From assembly GCA_000149265.1 (NCBI GenBank), contig CH001357.1, positions 1,424,019 through 1,488,018 on the forward strand: 64,000 nucleotides of DNA, in the 5' to 3' direction. The DNA comes from Ciona savignyi (lineage: Eukaryota; Chordata; Ascidiacea; Phlebobranchia; Cionidae). The position numbers and the translations under genes are program-made. Each line of letters begins with the position of its first letter. Position 1 is the first letter of the stretch. Below the pieces are notes generated by a model, which worked only from the letters and a program-made list of their open reading frames with translations, ran no database searches and was not told where the DNA came from. Shown in pieces: positions 1 to 10,600 of this stretch.

Positions 1-232
1 GGTGTAAGTGATAAGGGGGTTGGGTAATAAGTGAAGAGGCAGATTAGAGGGGGCAGAAGGTGGCTGTAAATGGTGGGGGGTTAAGGAACAGAGGTGTGTG
101 ATAAACGGAGAGGGGTTTAGGTGGGGGTGTCAGAGGTGAAAGGTTGGATAGGAGTTATAAGCAGGGAGGTGGTTAAGGGGGTTAAACGTTGGGTTAGAAA
201 GAGGGTGATTAACATAGGTGTTTCGATTTTGC
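1..232. repeat. G-rich low-complexity stretch in TCHP intron
   Basis: The + strand is strongly purine-skewed with many runs of three to six G (for example near 75-80 and 118-127). It lies upstream of the first visible TCHP exon, so it is intronic. Several G-runs are close enough to permit G-quadruplex formation, which is inference only. Confidence 0.5.
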
Positions 233-439
233 AAAAGGATAATTAAACCATGCTATTTCTGGCATATACCAAGGTTATAGTATTTCTAATTAAAATCATG
301 AATTTTACTAGGCTTGTGTTTATTTTATATTCATCGTGCAATATTAGCTAATCTGCATGTTGTTTATTTTAACAAAAACATTTAAAAATCAACTTTTTAG
401 AATAAAAAAAAAGCTTGCTGAGCCTTTGCTTAGCATACA

Positions 440-727
440 TAAGATAGGATAATCATGTTTATTACTGTGAATGGGAAAACCAAGGGGGTTAACACATGAG
501 CAATCTTCACATCACATCGCATCCACCATCGGGTTGCCAGAGCTATTACAGTGTGTTGTATATGGTTCACGTGTTCCTTTCATTTAGTAGAACCTAATTT
601 TCCGCTGGGTTTAAACAATGTCTGATAGTGCCTTCACAAGGACATCCGACTAGCTAGCGACCAGTTTCGAATATGCAACCCTTCGGTTGAAAGGAATGCA
701 CTAACCCACTGAGCTAATCGGTCGGAC
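440..727 (-). repeat. tRNA-derived SINE, ATCCT-tail family (SINE-1)
   Basis: Full-length copy in reverse orientation. The family has a tRNA-like head (A box near TGGTCTAGCGGTTAAGTGC, B box near GGTTGCAGGTGCGAAAC), a body of about 200 bases, and a 3' tail of repeated ATCCT. Here the head complement ends at GGTCGGAC. Composite tRNA-derived SINEs are known in Ciona. Confidence 0.8.
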
Positions 728-774
728 ATCACCAAAAACGTCTAAAATTCATTCAAATTGAATCATCCACTCAG

Positions 775-3700
775 GACTTGAAACGTCGGGAGGAGGCAGC
801 AGCTTTATTAAAGAGAGAAGAGGAGCAGATAAGGAGGGAGGAGTGGGAGTTGGAGAAGGTCCAGGAGGAAAGGAGGAAGATGGCAGAGCAGAGGAAGAAG
901 ACCGAACTACAACGGTATCTTGTTTTTGTGGTTGAATTCTCGGTCTACACTACAGTTTTCGAATCAGGGGTTAAAATTATTTCTTAGACTAGCGGGCCAA
1001 GTGATTGAGCCGCCACTCACATGTAAAAAAAACACTTAAGCTAAGAAATACGGTACAATACTGTTTAAACAAGAAAGCACTGTTGCGTTAAGCGACACAC
1101 AAATGTAGCTGTGACATCATAATTTAGCTGTGGCGTCTCTTATTTGTCTTGCAATATGTCGATAACATCTGGCGAGCCAGATTTGGTCCGCAGGCTGTGA
1201 ATTCTCCATGTCTTGTCCATACACTTCATGCCATCAACTTGATGTTATAACAATATGCCATTAAATAGTTATAAAATCTTTTAATCCTCCTAAAATTGTT
1301 TTTTAATAATCCTAAATTTACTTAGTTTTGTTAGTATAATTTTAATTCAAGATAAAAAAAGCATATAATTTGTTTTTTTTAGTTAAATTGCTCTTTTTAT
1401 CCTTCTTAAATTACTTAAGATTACAAAAAGTGATAAAATTTATTTTTTTAGTTGTCGTGATTTCAATCAACCTCCTAAATTTTCTCATTTAATCCTTCTT
1501 CTAAAATTGCTCTTTTAATCCTCTTGCAGTTTATCCACTAAACTCCGACATTCTTCCACAGCTTCCTGCATCACCAGTTCCGTGCCCAGCTCCGTAGGCG
1601 GGCTCAACAGATCCAGGAAGAGCTGGAGTTTGATCGGGAGATCCTCCGGAGGTTGGAGGAGGAGGAGCAGAGGAGCAAGGAGCAACAAACTGCTCGTCAG
1701 ATGAAAGCAAAGGAGGATGTTCAATGGATGAAGGAGGTGGGTAAGGTTTCTCTATGAGGGGGTTTCCCTGGGTCGTTTGGGTTGCTACATCAGGGAGTTT
1801 TCCCTGGGTCGTTTGGGTTGCTACATCAGGGAGTTTCCCTGGGTCGTTTGGGTTCCCACATCAGGGGGTTTCCCTGGGTTTTTGGGTTTCTACATCAGGG
1901 GGTTTTCAGGAGTAGTTTGTTATTGAGTCTATGATTTTATAAAACCATAAAATTTGAAAAAAAGTAAAAGAAAAAGAGGCAAACCACTTAAAAATGAAGA
2001 TTGGGGCATTATAGTTAGTGTTAGACCTGTAAGGGTTAAATATGGGTTTAAGATTAGTAATTTGGACATAGTTAGAATTCATAGTATTAATGAGCAATTA
2101 CCCTTTTTTCTGTCATTGGATGTTGCCCAGAACCTAGTTATGAATAGAGATGAAGTTTGTGTGATCGTTGGATTACCTCACGCCCACCGTCGGGTTACCA
2201 CAGCTGTTGCAGTGTGTTATATATGATTAAGACGCTCCTTTAATTTGGTTGAACCCATCATTCCACTGGGTTCAGCCAAAGTTTGCTAAGTAACTTACCC
2301 AAGGACTAAACGGAGTATCTATCGACCAGTTTCGAACCAGAAACCTTTCGCCTCACACCCGACATCCTACCAATATAGTTCCAACCACCCCAGTCATAAC
2401 CTCCACCCTCTCAAGGTCCTGGAGCAACAGATGAAGCTGGAAGCGAAGCGAGAGGCCGAACTCGACCTCGTGTACCGGGAGGAGGGGAGGAGAGTGTGGG
2501 AGCAGAGGGAGAAAGAGTGGGAGAGAGAGAGGATCGCTCGTCAGAAGCTCATGGCTGAGGTGCGGGTTATGATGTCATAATGGTGTTACTGGAGGTTATT
2601 CCCCACTTACAACCCCAGGTGTTGGGTGAGCGATCGGGGCAGATCCAGGAGCGAGCAGAGAGGAATAGGAGGAGGCAGGAGGAGCTCCTCCGAGAGAGGG
2701 AGGAACTGGTGGAAGTGATGGAGCAGGAGCAACAAACCGCTCGGATGAGTAAAGAGGAGGAGGAAAAGAGAAAGAAAATGATGTTAGTGGGACTCTCGGT
2801 TTGGGTTTTTGGGGGGTAAAGGGGGAATACCCAGTTGGGGTAGGCTGGGGTTACAGTTTGGATGCGTTTTGGAGACTGGGGTTTAAGTTTTTGCGGGTTG
2901 CGATTGAGGATAGGATAGGAAGATAGGATATTCATGTTTATCCTTGTGAATGGGAAAACCAAGGGGGTTAATACACGGGCAATCGTCAGATCACCTCGCG
3001 CCCATCGTCGGGTTATCGGAGCTATTGCAGTGTGTTGTATATGATAGAACTGTTCCTTCAATTTGGTAGAATCCATTAATTCGTTGGTATAGGTAATGTC
3101 CATAAAGTGCCTTGCCCAAGGACACAACCGACTAGCTAGCGACCAGTTTCGCACCTGCAACCTTTCGATTGAAAGGCGACGCACTTGACCGCTAGACTAA
3201 CTGTCCGGACATTTGAGTTAAGATTAATTTGCGGGTTGCGATTAGAGTTGAAAATTATGTGAGTGGAACTGTGTATTTATATGGGGGGCTAAACGTAGAA
3301 TGGGAGAAGTTTGGGTTTGTTTATGTTTGCACTTGTGATATAATTCACTTGGTTTTCCGATTCACGTGGATTAACATTAATATCCTATCCTAACTAAGAC
3401 GCGCAAACTTCCATAGAAACGAGGAGTTACACGGCCAAATGACGGAACGAAAACACGAGATTCAAACCAGGAGGGAGCAAGAGGAACAAGAGCAAGAAAG
3501 AGTGAAACGAAATGAGCAGGATTATGACGCAATAATGAGGGATGAGGAGGAAAGAATGAGACAAATGGGTTTCACAGCAAGAGTGAGTTTGGTGGATTTG
3601 TATTGTTTGTGTCTTGGTGGGTGGGGAAATCCAATTAAAAGATTTATTTACGGTTATTAGGACAGGATCGGATATTCATGTTTATCCCCGTAAATTGTAA

Positions 3701-4466
3701 AACGCAAGGGGCGTTATTACACCGGCAATCGTCAGATCACCTCGCGCCCACCATCGGTTGACCGAAACTATTACAGTGTTATATGTTTTCTAGACTTTCT
3801 ATTAATTTTATTTTAACCATTATTCCACTGGGTTCTGGTAGTAATCGCTGAATTTCTGACCCAAGGACACAACTGACTAGCTAAAGACCAGTTTTGATCT
3901 TTAAACTTTGGGAGTTAAAGGCGACTTAATAACCCACCAAGCTATGCTGCCCGGGCATAAATACTAATATAAATTCTTCGAAGCATAATGCTTAGAGTTG
4001 TTGGATGGCGTTAGCAGAAAGCCAATGTGTTCAGACCTATTTTGTGGATATCTTAGTAGAAAGGCGCTTATACCATTTTTAATCATTAGACTGCAAACCT
4101 ATTTATCCATAATAAACCAGACCTGAATATAAACTATGTCGTCTTCAAATTAACATAAATTTTTTTCCCAAATTTCTTACTACGATTAGAAATCTAAGTT
4201 ATACATTATTAGAGATTAAAGTTTTCCCAGTTTTAAACATATTTTACTGCCATGAGCTAATGCAACCACCTTAGGGTCCTTAGTACTTCCCTAACCCAGT
4301 GAAATCTATTGAGTCGTCTGAATATTGTGTCGTCTTTCCCCTTGTATGATGCAATAATGGTCACAACATTGTGACATCACAACCATTACAGCATTGTCAC
4401 ATCACAATCAAATTTACCCAAATTTTGCAGCGTCGTCCTCGGTCAAGTCGTGCAGCGTGGGAATAA
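775..4466 (+). CDS. TCHP: trichoplein keratin filament-binding protein, C-terminal part (last six exons)
   Basis: Coiled-coil protein of centrosomes and keratin filaments; vertebrate trichoplein restrains ciliogenesis at the mother centriole. Exons read by frame and splice sites: 775-914, 1562-1736, 2416-2559, 2619-2782, 3417-3582, 4431-4466; phases agree throughout and give 274 residues plus stop. Nearly all of it is Glu/Arg/Gln-rich heptad sequence. The identification rests on recalled vertebrate trichoplein, which shares blocks such as QQIQEELE, the pattern REAEL-D-L--REE---WE-RE-EW-RER-AR--LM-EVL, and a C-terminus ending in AW plus one residue. Vertebrate TCHP is about 500 residues, so roughly the first 45% lies left of the window. 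The last exon codes only 11 residues. Introns contain SINE copies, a MITE and a minisatellite. A polyadenylation signal follows at 4867. High confidence in family; exon edges good but not transcript-tested. Confidence 0.9.
965..1214 (+). mobile_element. hAT-type MITE (CAGGGG ends), diverged copy
   Basis: Begins CAGGGG and ends in a degenerate complement of it. The body matches the element at 36536-36930 and 46114-46404 (shared GCGGGCCAAGT, GAGCCGCCACT, TTTAGCTGTG and the final GGTCCGC). It sits in a TCHP intron. Too small to encode a transposase. Older than the 36-46 kb copies, judging by divergence. Confidence 0.65.
1756..1911 (+). repeat. minisatellite, about 38-base unit, four copies
   Basis: A unit containing TTTCCCTGGGTCGTTTGGGT and then a short spacer with ACATCAGGG is repeated four times in a row. 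It starts only about 20 bases after the donor of TCHP exon 1562-1736. The last unit is the most diverged. Confidence 0.85.
2150..2360 (-). repeat. SINE-1 copy, partial
   Basis: Body and head of SINE-1 in reverse (CTCACGCCCACCGTCGGGTT, then GACCAGTTTCGAA), degenerate and without a clear ATCCT tail. TCHP intron. Confidence 0.65.
2906..3210 (-). repeat. SINE-1 copy, full length
   Basis: Complete from the AGGAT-repeat tail (2907 on) to the CTGTCCGGAC head. A direct repeat containing TTTGCGGGTTGCGATT lies on both sides (2890 and about 3229), possibly a target duplication, though about 20 bases separate it from the head. Confidence 0.8.
3660..3956 (-). repeat. SINE-1 copy, full length
   Basis: Reverse SINE-1 from AGGACAGGATCGGATATTC to the head complement TGCCCGGGCA, in the last TCHP intron. 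Moderately diverged. Confidence 0.75.
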
Positions 4467-4866
4467 TGCAAAGTCATGCTGGAGCTAATGCGAAGCTATC
4501 AGGTTGGATTTCGACTAAAAGGCTGCTATTCTGTGTCTTTCTTGACAATTGCTTGTGTGTCCTTTGCTTATTACGTGAATATTTCGTTTCTTACTTGATT
4601 ATCTCGTTATTACGTGACTATCTGAACTATTTGACTATTCACTGTTGCTAGCAGCTGTAACAACTGGCGAATTATACAATCGGGTTAATTTTGGGAACAA
4701 AAAAATCTCCTTTTACCCATTTAAAAAATTACGATTAGAACCTGGAAACCCCCCACTATTTATAGCGTATTCCTTTACTGTGAAAATAAGTTTTTCAAAT
4801 ATCATACATTTTCCTATTTTTTGTTTTTGTGTGATTTCGCTACTTTATCAATCTCCGACCAAATAG

Positions 4867-4872
4867 AATAAA
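4867..4872 (+). promoter_or_regulatory. polyadenylation signal of TCHP
   Basis: AATAAA about 400 bases after the TCHP stop, the first clean copy downstream on this strand. Inferred from position only. Confidence 0.45.
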
Positions 4873-4973
4873 GTTCATATATTTTCTGCTCGTTCGTCTG
4901 TTTGTTGCCTTTTTGTTTCGTTAATTTTTTGCTCCTTCTTTATAGTAATGAGGAAAATAGCAAGGATAATTTA

Positions 4974-6030
4974 CGGTGGACCGAGTGGTTAAAGCGACCG
5001 ATGCATATAGGGGAAGAGTGGGTAAAATGGGCCCTTTAGTTGCAAATCGGATTTTTTACTGATATAAAGCCCGCTGGACTTAAGTTTTTCATGTGGTGTC
5101 ACCTAATACCGAAGTCTTCACACATAACATGTTAACTTTCTAATAATTTTTTTTAAATATATTTTATCAACAAAGAAAAATATTTCGTTAGTGGCCCATT
5201 TTAGACAAGGGTGTAGTCTAAAATGGGCCCCGGCCCGTTTTCGATATTAACATTTCGCTAGATAGCAGTATCAATATTCGCTTCCCATATAAACAATGTT
5301 ATTACTTTTCTTTTTATGATGTAGTTTGTTTTTTTTAATTTAACACTTTGGATTACCGCAATTACTTTTTATTTAATACCCAGTTACTAGTATACTAATG
5401 CAATAACACCTTGCTACTTTAGTGGAAGCATAACTATCAATTCATGTTATTAATAGCATTTAGAAAACCCGTTTAGTTTATTGTGAAACACATAATATGA
5501 CTGTTAGTGCTAAGTCTAGCCCTTTAGTACTGTTAATGCTAAGTCTAGCCCCGTTAGTTACCAAATGAACACAGGGGGCCCATATTAGACAGGTGCCAAC
5601 ATACGACTTAAAATCTCTATAAAAAATTCTTTAAAAAAGAAGTTTTATTACTACCAGTAAAAGTAGGTCTAGGCTATATAGTTCTATTTAACTACAGTAA
5701 AAGTTATTTTAAGTATTTGATCTTTTCTATTATATATTAGCAGAAAACAAAAAATGCAAATTTAGATTCAGACCTTCTCAAACCGAAATAACTACAGAAA
5801 ACATTGAGTTTGGTGATTTCACGCTCAAACTTCGGTTTGGAGATTCCATAGTTTGATATACTGACACTGGTTCTGGCAGCAAAATTTTTTCTTCAAAATA
5901 TATTGAAAATTTGAGGGGGGCCATTTTACCCACGTGGTCCATTTTACCCACTTTTCCCCTACCGAATGTTATACAAAAACCGTCTTAGCAACTAGCCGAT
6001 CATGGGTTCGAAACTAATTCTGGTAAAAAA
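4974..6030 (+). repeat. tRNA-like SINE, GGCCGAATGGTTA family (SINE-2), split by a MITE
   Basis: The head (GTGGACCGAGTGGTTAAAGC) lies at 4975-5007 and the remainder, including the B-box-like GGGTTCGAAAC, at 5962-6030. SINE-2 is a short (about 100-base) repeat with A-box and B-box motifs and a stretch ATATAC-AAAAACGGTC between them. The MITE at 5010-5959 sits exactly between the two parts. Confidence 0.75.
5010..5959 (+). mobile_element. TA-flanked MITE, 950 bases
   Basis: Terminal inverted repeats of 21 bases match at 20 positions (GGGGAAGAGTGGGTAAAATGG at the left, trimmed here by one mismatch at the right). TA is duplicated on each side (5008-5009 and 5960-5961). It interrupts a SINE-2 whose two halves abut cleanly once the MITE and one TA are removed. 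No transposase reading frame. TA duplication points to the Tc1/mariner group. The interior holds further GGGCCCATTTTAGAC motifs in both orientations. Confidence 0.85.
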
Positions 6031-6049
6031 GCAAAGTAAAATTAAAACT

Positions 6050-6218
6050 AGAGAGTGTCAACCACGTGTTTAACCAACTATTCTTAAAACACAATTTGTA
6101 TATATGTGTTTATGTAAGCAGGTTCCCTAACCACATTTGGTGTATTTAGTGCACCGAGTATGTAGTTTCTTTCTGCAAGCATACACGCATGGGTCCCTAA
6201 GGTAACAAACCGATCTTA
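6050..6218 (+). repeat. interspersed repeat family R3
   Basis: A block of about 170 bases starting near ACTAGAGAGTGTCAACCACG and ending near TCTGCAAGCATACACGCATG. It recurs at 50764-50945, in shorter form at 30860-31050 and 42735-42920, and reversed at about 28700-28800 and 40920-41010. Class unknown. Confidence 0.6.
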
Positions 6219-6645
6219 TTATTAGTGTTCAATACACAATATATGCTTTTGCCATATATGTGCACGTGGAAAAACGAAAGATGCGTTATCACACGAGCAA
6301 TCCTCAGATTACCCCATGCCCACAGTTCGGTTACCGCAGAAAATACAGTGTGTTTTATATTATTGAGACGTTTTTATAGTTTAACGTTTAACCTATCAAT
6401 CTACTTGATAGGGGTATTTTAGTGATGTTTGTTAAATACCCAAGCACACGAGCTAAAAAGCGGCTGGATACGATCCTGTAGCGATTTCGCGTTTGTCATT
6501 GTTCATTATGGACTGCATGTTGTTTTAATTACTGGCTCTCTATAAACCCCATTAACACAGTTATAAAACAGCTTTAAGTTAACATGACCGTAAATTTTAA
6601 CGTTCAAATTCCTTTCTTTCTCACGAAACAACCATGTTGTTCTAG

Positions 6646-6937
6646 TGTCCGGCCCGTTGGTCTAGCGGTTAAGTGCGTCGCCTCGAAAGGTTGTAGGTGC
6701 GAAACTCGTCACTAGCTAGTCGGTTGTGTCCTTGGGCAAGGCACTTTACGGACATTGCCTGAACCCAGCAGATTAATTGGTTCTACTGAATTGAAAGAAC
6801 GTGTAAATCATATATAACACACTGCAATAGCTTCGGTAACCCGACGATGGACGCGAGGTGCTGTGACGATTGCCCGTGTGTTAACCCCCTTGGTTTTCCC
6901 ATTCACGGGGATAAACATGAATATCCTATCCTATCCT
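6646..6937 (+). repeat. SINE-1 copy, full length
   Basis: Well-preserved forward copy from GTCCGGCCCGTTGGTCTAGC to a triple ATCCT tail. A good reference for the family consensus. Confidence 0.85.
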
Positions 6938-6939
6938 AG

Positions 6940-7640
6940 TGATGTTTTTTGTATTCGTGCCAACAGTAAAAATAAAAAAATAAAATAATGGATTAAACAC
7001 AACGTGGTTAAAACACAAGAAAATGGCGATGCCCGCTTTGGTTCACAGTGACGTAGCCAGGTCGCTACAGTCCTTGGTTTTTGAGCTTAGATTACTACAA
7101 GTTTGTAGCTCTTACAGTGATAAGCTAAGAGAAGCAAGGACGCGTGTCCCAAGCCGTGGCCAATTTTGGTGTATATTATATCGTGCCCGTATATACTGAC
7201 TTAATCATTATATGAGTGTTTTGTCATGGTCGCAAGTAATCTATAGTAAAACCTAGCCTTCCGTGACGGAGTTTGGATTGCCATTTGTGGAATATATTGG
7301 AGTATTAGCTATAGGGAATTGTCAAGTCGGATTAAGTGCCAGGCATTTTCATGGATATAAACGGCTACGACCCCATACAATCCTACAACCTTTCGGCTGC
7401 CAAAGTTCAGATAAAACTTATTTTTGTCAAAAATAGTCATTTTCAACCACTTTTTTTATTATAATGGAACTAATGGAGTAAATACGACAAAACAACGCGC
7501 TCACAGTACATTAATCAAACCATGATTTCATTACCACGGTTTCGAAACATCAGCGAAAAACGCATCATTTTTGCGAAGTAAAAAAATCAACTGGACACTA
7601 AATATACACTTCGAGGTTATCTGATAATTAGTTGATCCTG
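6940..7640. other. stretch without recognised gene
   Basis: AT-rich sequence between a SINE-1 and the tetraspanin stop codon. It holds only the probable polyadenylation signal of the tetraspanin at 7455-7460. No other coding or RNA feature seen. Confidence 0.4.
7455..7460 (-). promoter_or_regulatory. polyadenylation signal of the tetraspanin gene
   Basis: AATAAA on the - strand (TTTATT as shown) about 185 bases past the stop codon at 7644-7646. Positional inference. Confidence 0.4.
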
Positions 7641-7643
7641 ACT

Positions 7644-10600
7644 TTAATCCAACGCTTTGCGAAGACTGCAGGATGCAATCATAGCTATGATCTGGAGAAA
7701 TAGGATCAATTAGAAAGAGTGGACGATTAGCTTGGTGGTTAGTGCATCACCTGTCAGGTGAAGGGTTGCAGATTCGAAACTGGTCACTAGCTTGTTGGTT
7801 GTGTCCTTGGGCCATGTACTTAACGAAAATTGTCTGAACTCACCGGATTATTGGGTTCTACTTAATTTGAAGGATTGTGTATATCATACACAACACACTG
7901 CAATAGCTCCGGTACCCGACGATGGGCACGAGGTGATCTGACGATTGCCCGTGTGTTAACCACCTTGGTTTTCCCAATTATCGGAATAAACATCAATTAC
8001 CTATCCTACACAACACATTGCAATGATTCAAAGATAGACGCGAGGTAATCAGACGATTCCGTATGTGAGTACCCCACTTAAATCCTTCAATGTGGATTTC
8101 CACAACTGCCAGGACACAAATGACCCATCCAACATAACTCACCTCTATAAGCGCGATTCCCAACCCCACAGCTCCTATGATCACCAGATATTGCTTCGTG
8201 AACTCAGCAATACTCGATGTGCAGCCCTGAAGAAAAAGTTCATTTTAATCAGCTTCCTTTTTTCCAAGTAAGAGAGTAGCATATGATATTCATGTTTATT
8301 TCCGTGAATGGGAGAACCAAAGGCGATTAATACACGTACAATCGTCAGATTACCCACCGTCGGGTTACCGGAGCTATTGCAGTGTGTTGTATACGATACA
8401 CACATTCCTTCAATTTGGTAGAATCCATTAATCCGGTGGATTCAGGCAATGTCCGTTAGGTGCCTTGCACAAGGACACAACAGATCAGCTAGCGTCCAGT
8501 AACATGTCGGACTGTCAACTGAAAGGTTGCAGATCGAAACCAGCCGATGCGAACGTGGCAACTTATAGTGCGTTTCGTATTTTATCCCCGTAAAAGGGAA
8601 ACAAGGGGTTTTCACACGTCATATTACTCGTGCCCACCGTCGGATTACCAAAACTATTGTATTTTGTTTAATTTAATGTTGCTTTAGTTTTGGTACCATT
8701 CATTAATTTACTATGGAATAATCATAATTATCCTCGTGGATGGGAGAACGCAACATGCGTTACCACACGGGCAATCGACAAGTCACCTCATTCAACGGAC
8801 AATCGACACATACCGCTTTAAAACAATGCAAGATAAAAAAAATATCAAAAAAATAATAAAATCCCCGTCTATAATACCTTAGTGTTGAGGTATGCTTGAA
8901 GTTGGCTTTTTGAAAGACTGTTGTTTTTACATTGTATGAGATTGACATATTGGTTATTCACCCTGACGCAACAGCTATCCGGCCAAGTACCGTTGTAGAA
9001 GATCGGGGCTGCGGTTGATACTAGGATGGAGGTTGTTATTATCCCCGAGCTCGCTAGTTAGGATAGGATATAGAGCTATTGCAGTGTGTTGTATATGATA
9101 GACGCGTTCCTTCAATTTGGTAGAACCCATTAATCCGCAGAGTTCAGGCAATGTCCGTAAAGTGCCTTGCCCAAGGACACAACCGACTAGCTAACGACCA
9201 GTTTCGCACCTTCACACTTAACCGTCGGACTATTCGGCCGGGGTTAGAAAGTGGGTTTAAATTTGCGAGACAGGATGTTATTACTGGGGTGTACCGTCTT
9301 GTGGCCGAAACACGACCGGTTTCGCCGACGTATTAGCTTGGTGTTTTAGTGTGTCGTCTTTTAGCTAGTCGGTTGTGTCCTTGTGCAAGGCACTTAGCGG
9401 ACATTGCCTGAACCCAGCGGATCAGTGTGTTCTACTAAACATAAGTAACGTGTGTGAATCAAACCCAACAAACTGCAAAAGCTCCAGTAACCCGACGGTG
9501 GGCACGAGGTGATCTTACGATTTCCCGTGTGTTAACACCCCTTGCGTTTTCCCATTCACGGGGATAAACATAAATATCCTATACTACCCTATAAGAAGTC
9601 CAAATTTTTTCATTTAAATGAATAAACATAAACATCATATATTCTAGTTTTTAAAATATGTAGTCACCTGCAATCGGTGTTGTCATTGTGGTCATGTTAC
9701 TGGTCGCATTACTGGTTGGGCCTGTTGTTACCATAGCTGGCGCAGAAGTGCCTTGTGCAGGGACCATTGCCGCAGTCGTAACTGGCACCGTGTTGTTAGC
9801 ATTGGGAGTTGTAGCGTTAACAGGTGGCACCATGGTAGGGACAGCTGGGTTGTAGTTGATGTAATCACCAGGACCGTTGTATCCACAGCAACTGAACTGT
9901 GATGAGTTAAATTCACCTTTTAGGCGAACGGTCGCGGGTTCAAACCTGGTCGCTCGCTAGTCGGTTGTTTCCTTGGGCAAGGCACTTAACTGACATTGCC
10001 TAAACCCCGTGGATTAATTGGTTTTACCAAATGAACGACTTTATCATACACATCATAACGCAGAACCAAAAAAACAGCAAAACAATTATTCGTCAAAACA
10101 TGGTATTACAACGCAAAGTACGTTGGTTATCTTGCAACAAAATACTGAATTGTCGTACAAATACGGATGGAAGGGGTTATCACAAGGGCAATCATCAATC
10201 GTCAGATTACCTCGCGTACACTGTCGGGCTACTGGAGTTATTGTTTCATATTTTATAACTTCCGCTTTAATAGCTCCATGTAAACTTACTAAATATCAGT
10301 GCATTGTTCGTTACATGCCTTGACTAATTCAACAACCGCATAAAGAGTGGTCAGGATGAATTCCGAACCCACCACCTCGCGTCCTTATGTTTTGGAATCA
10401 AACTTTTGTTCTTTTATTTTGCCGAGCCAAGTTTCGAAGCCATGGTGAGCTCATTACTCGGACCGTTTTTGAATAGGAGTAGGTATATGTATCGGTCGCG
10501 CTAACCATTCGGCCAAACCCAAAACCTACCGTCTGCTGCACGCTATCCACGACACCTTGTGACGCAACGTCGGTGCCATAACCACGAACTAAGATTCCAA

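Noticed and set aside
1515-1724. Leu-rich reverse frame opposite TCHP
   Set aside because: Antisense shadow of a Glu/Gln-rich coiled-coil exon (CTC/CTT codons from GAG/AAG).
2567-3184. 205-residue reverse frame
   Set aside because: Spans TCHP exon 4 antisense, intron and a SINE; no family features.
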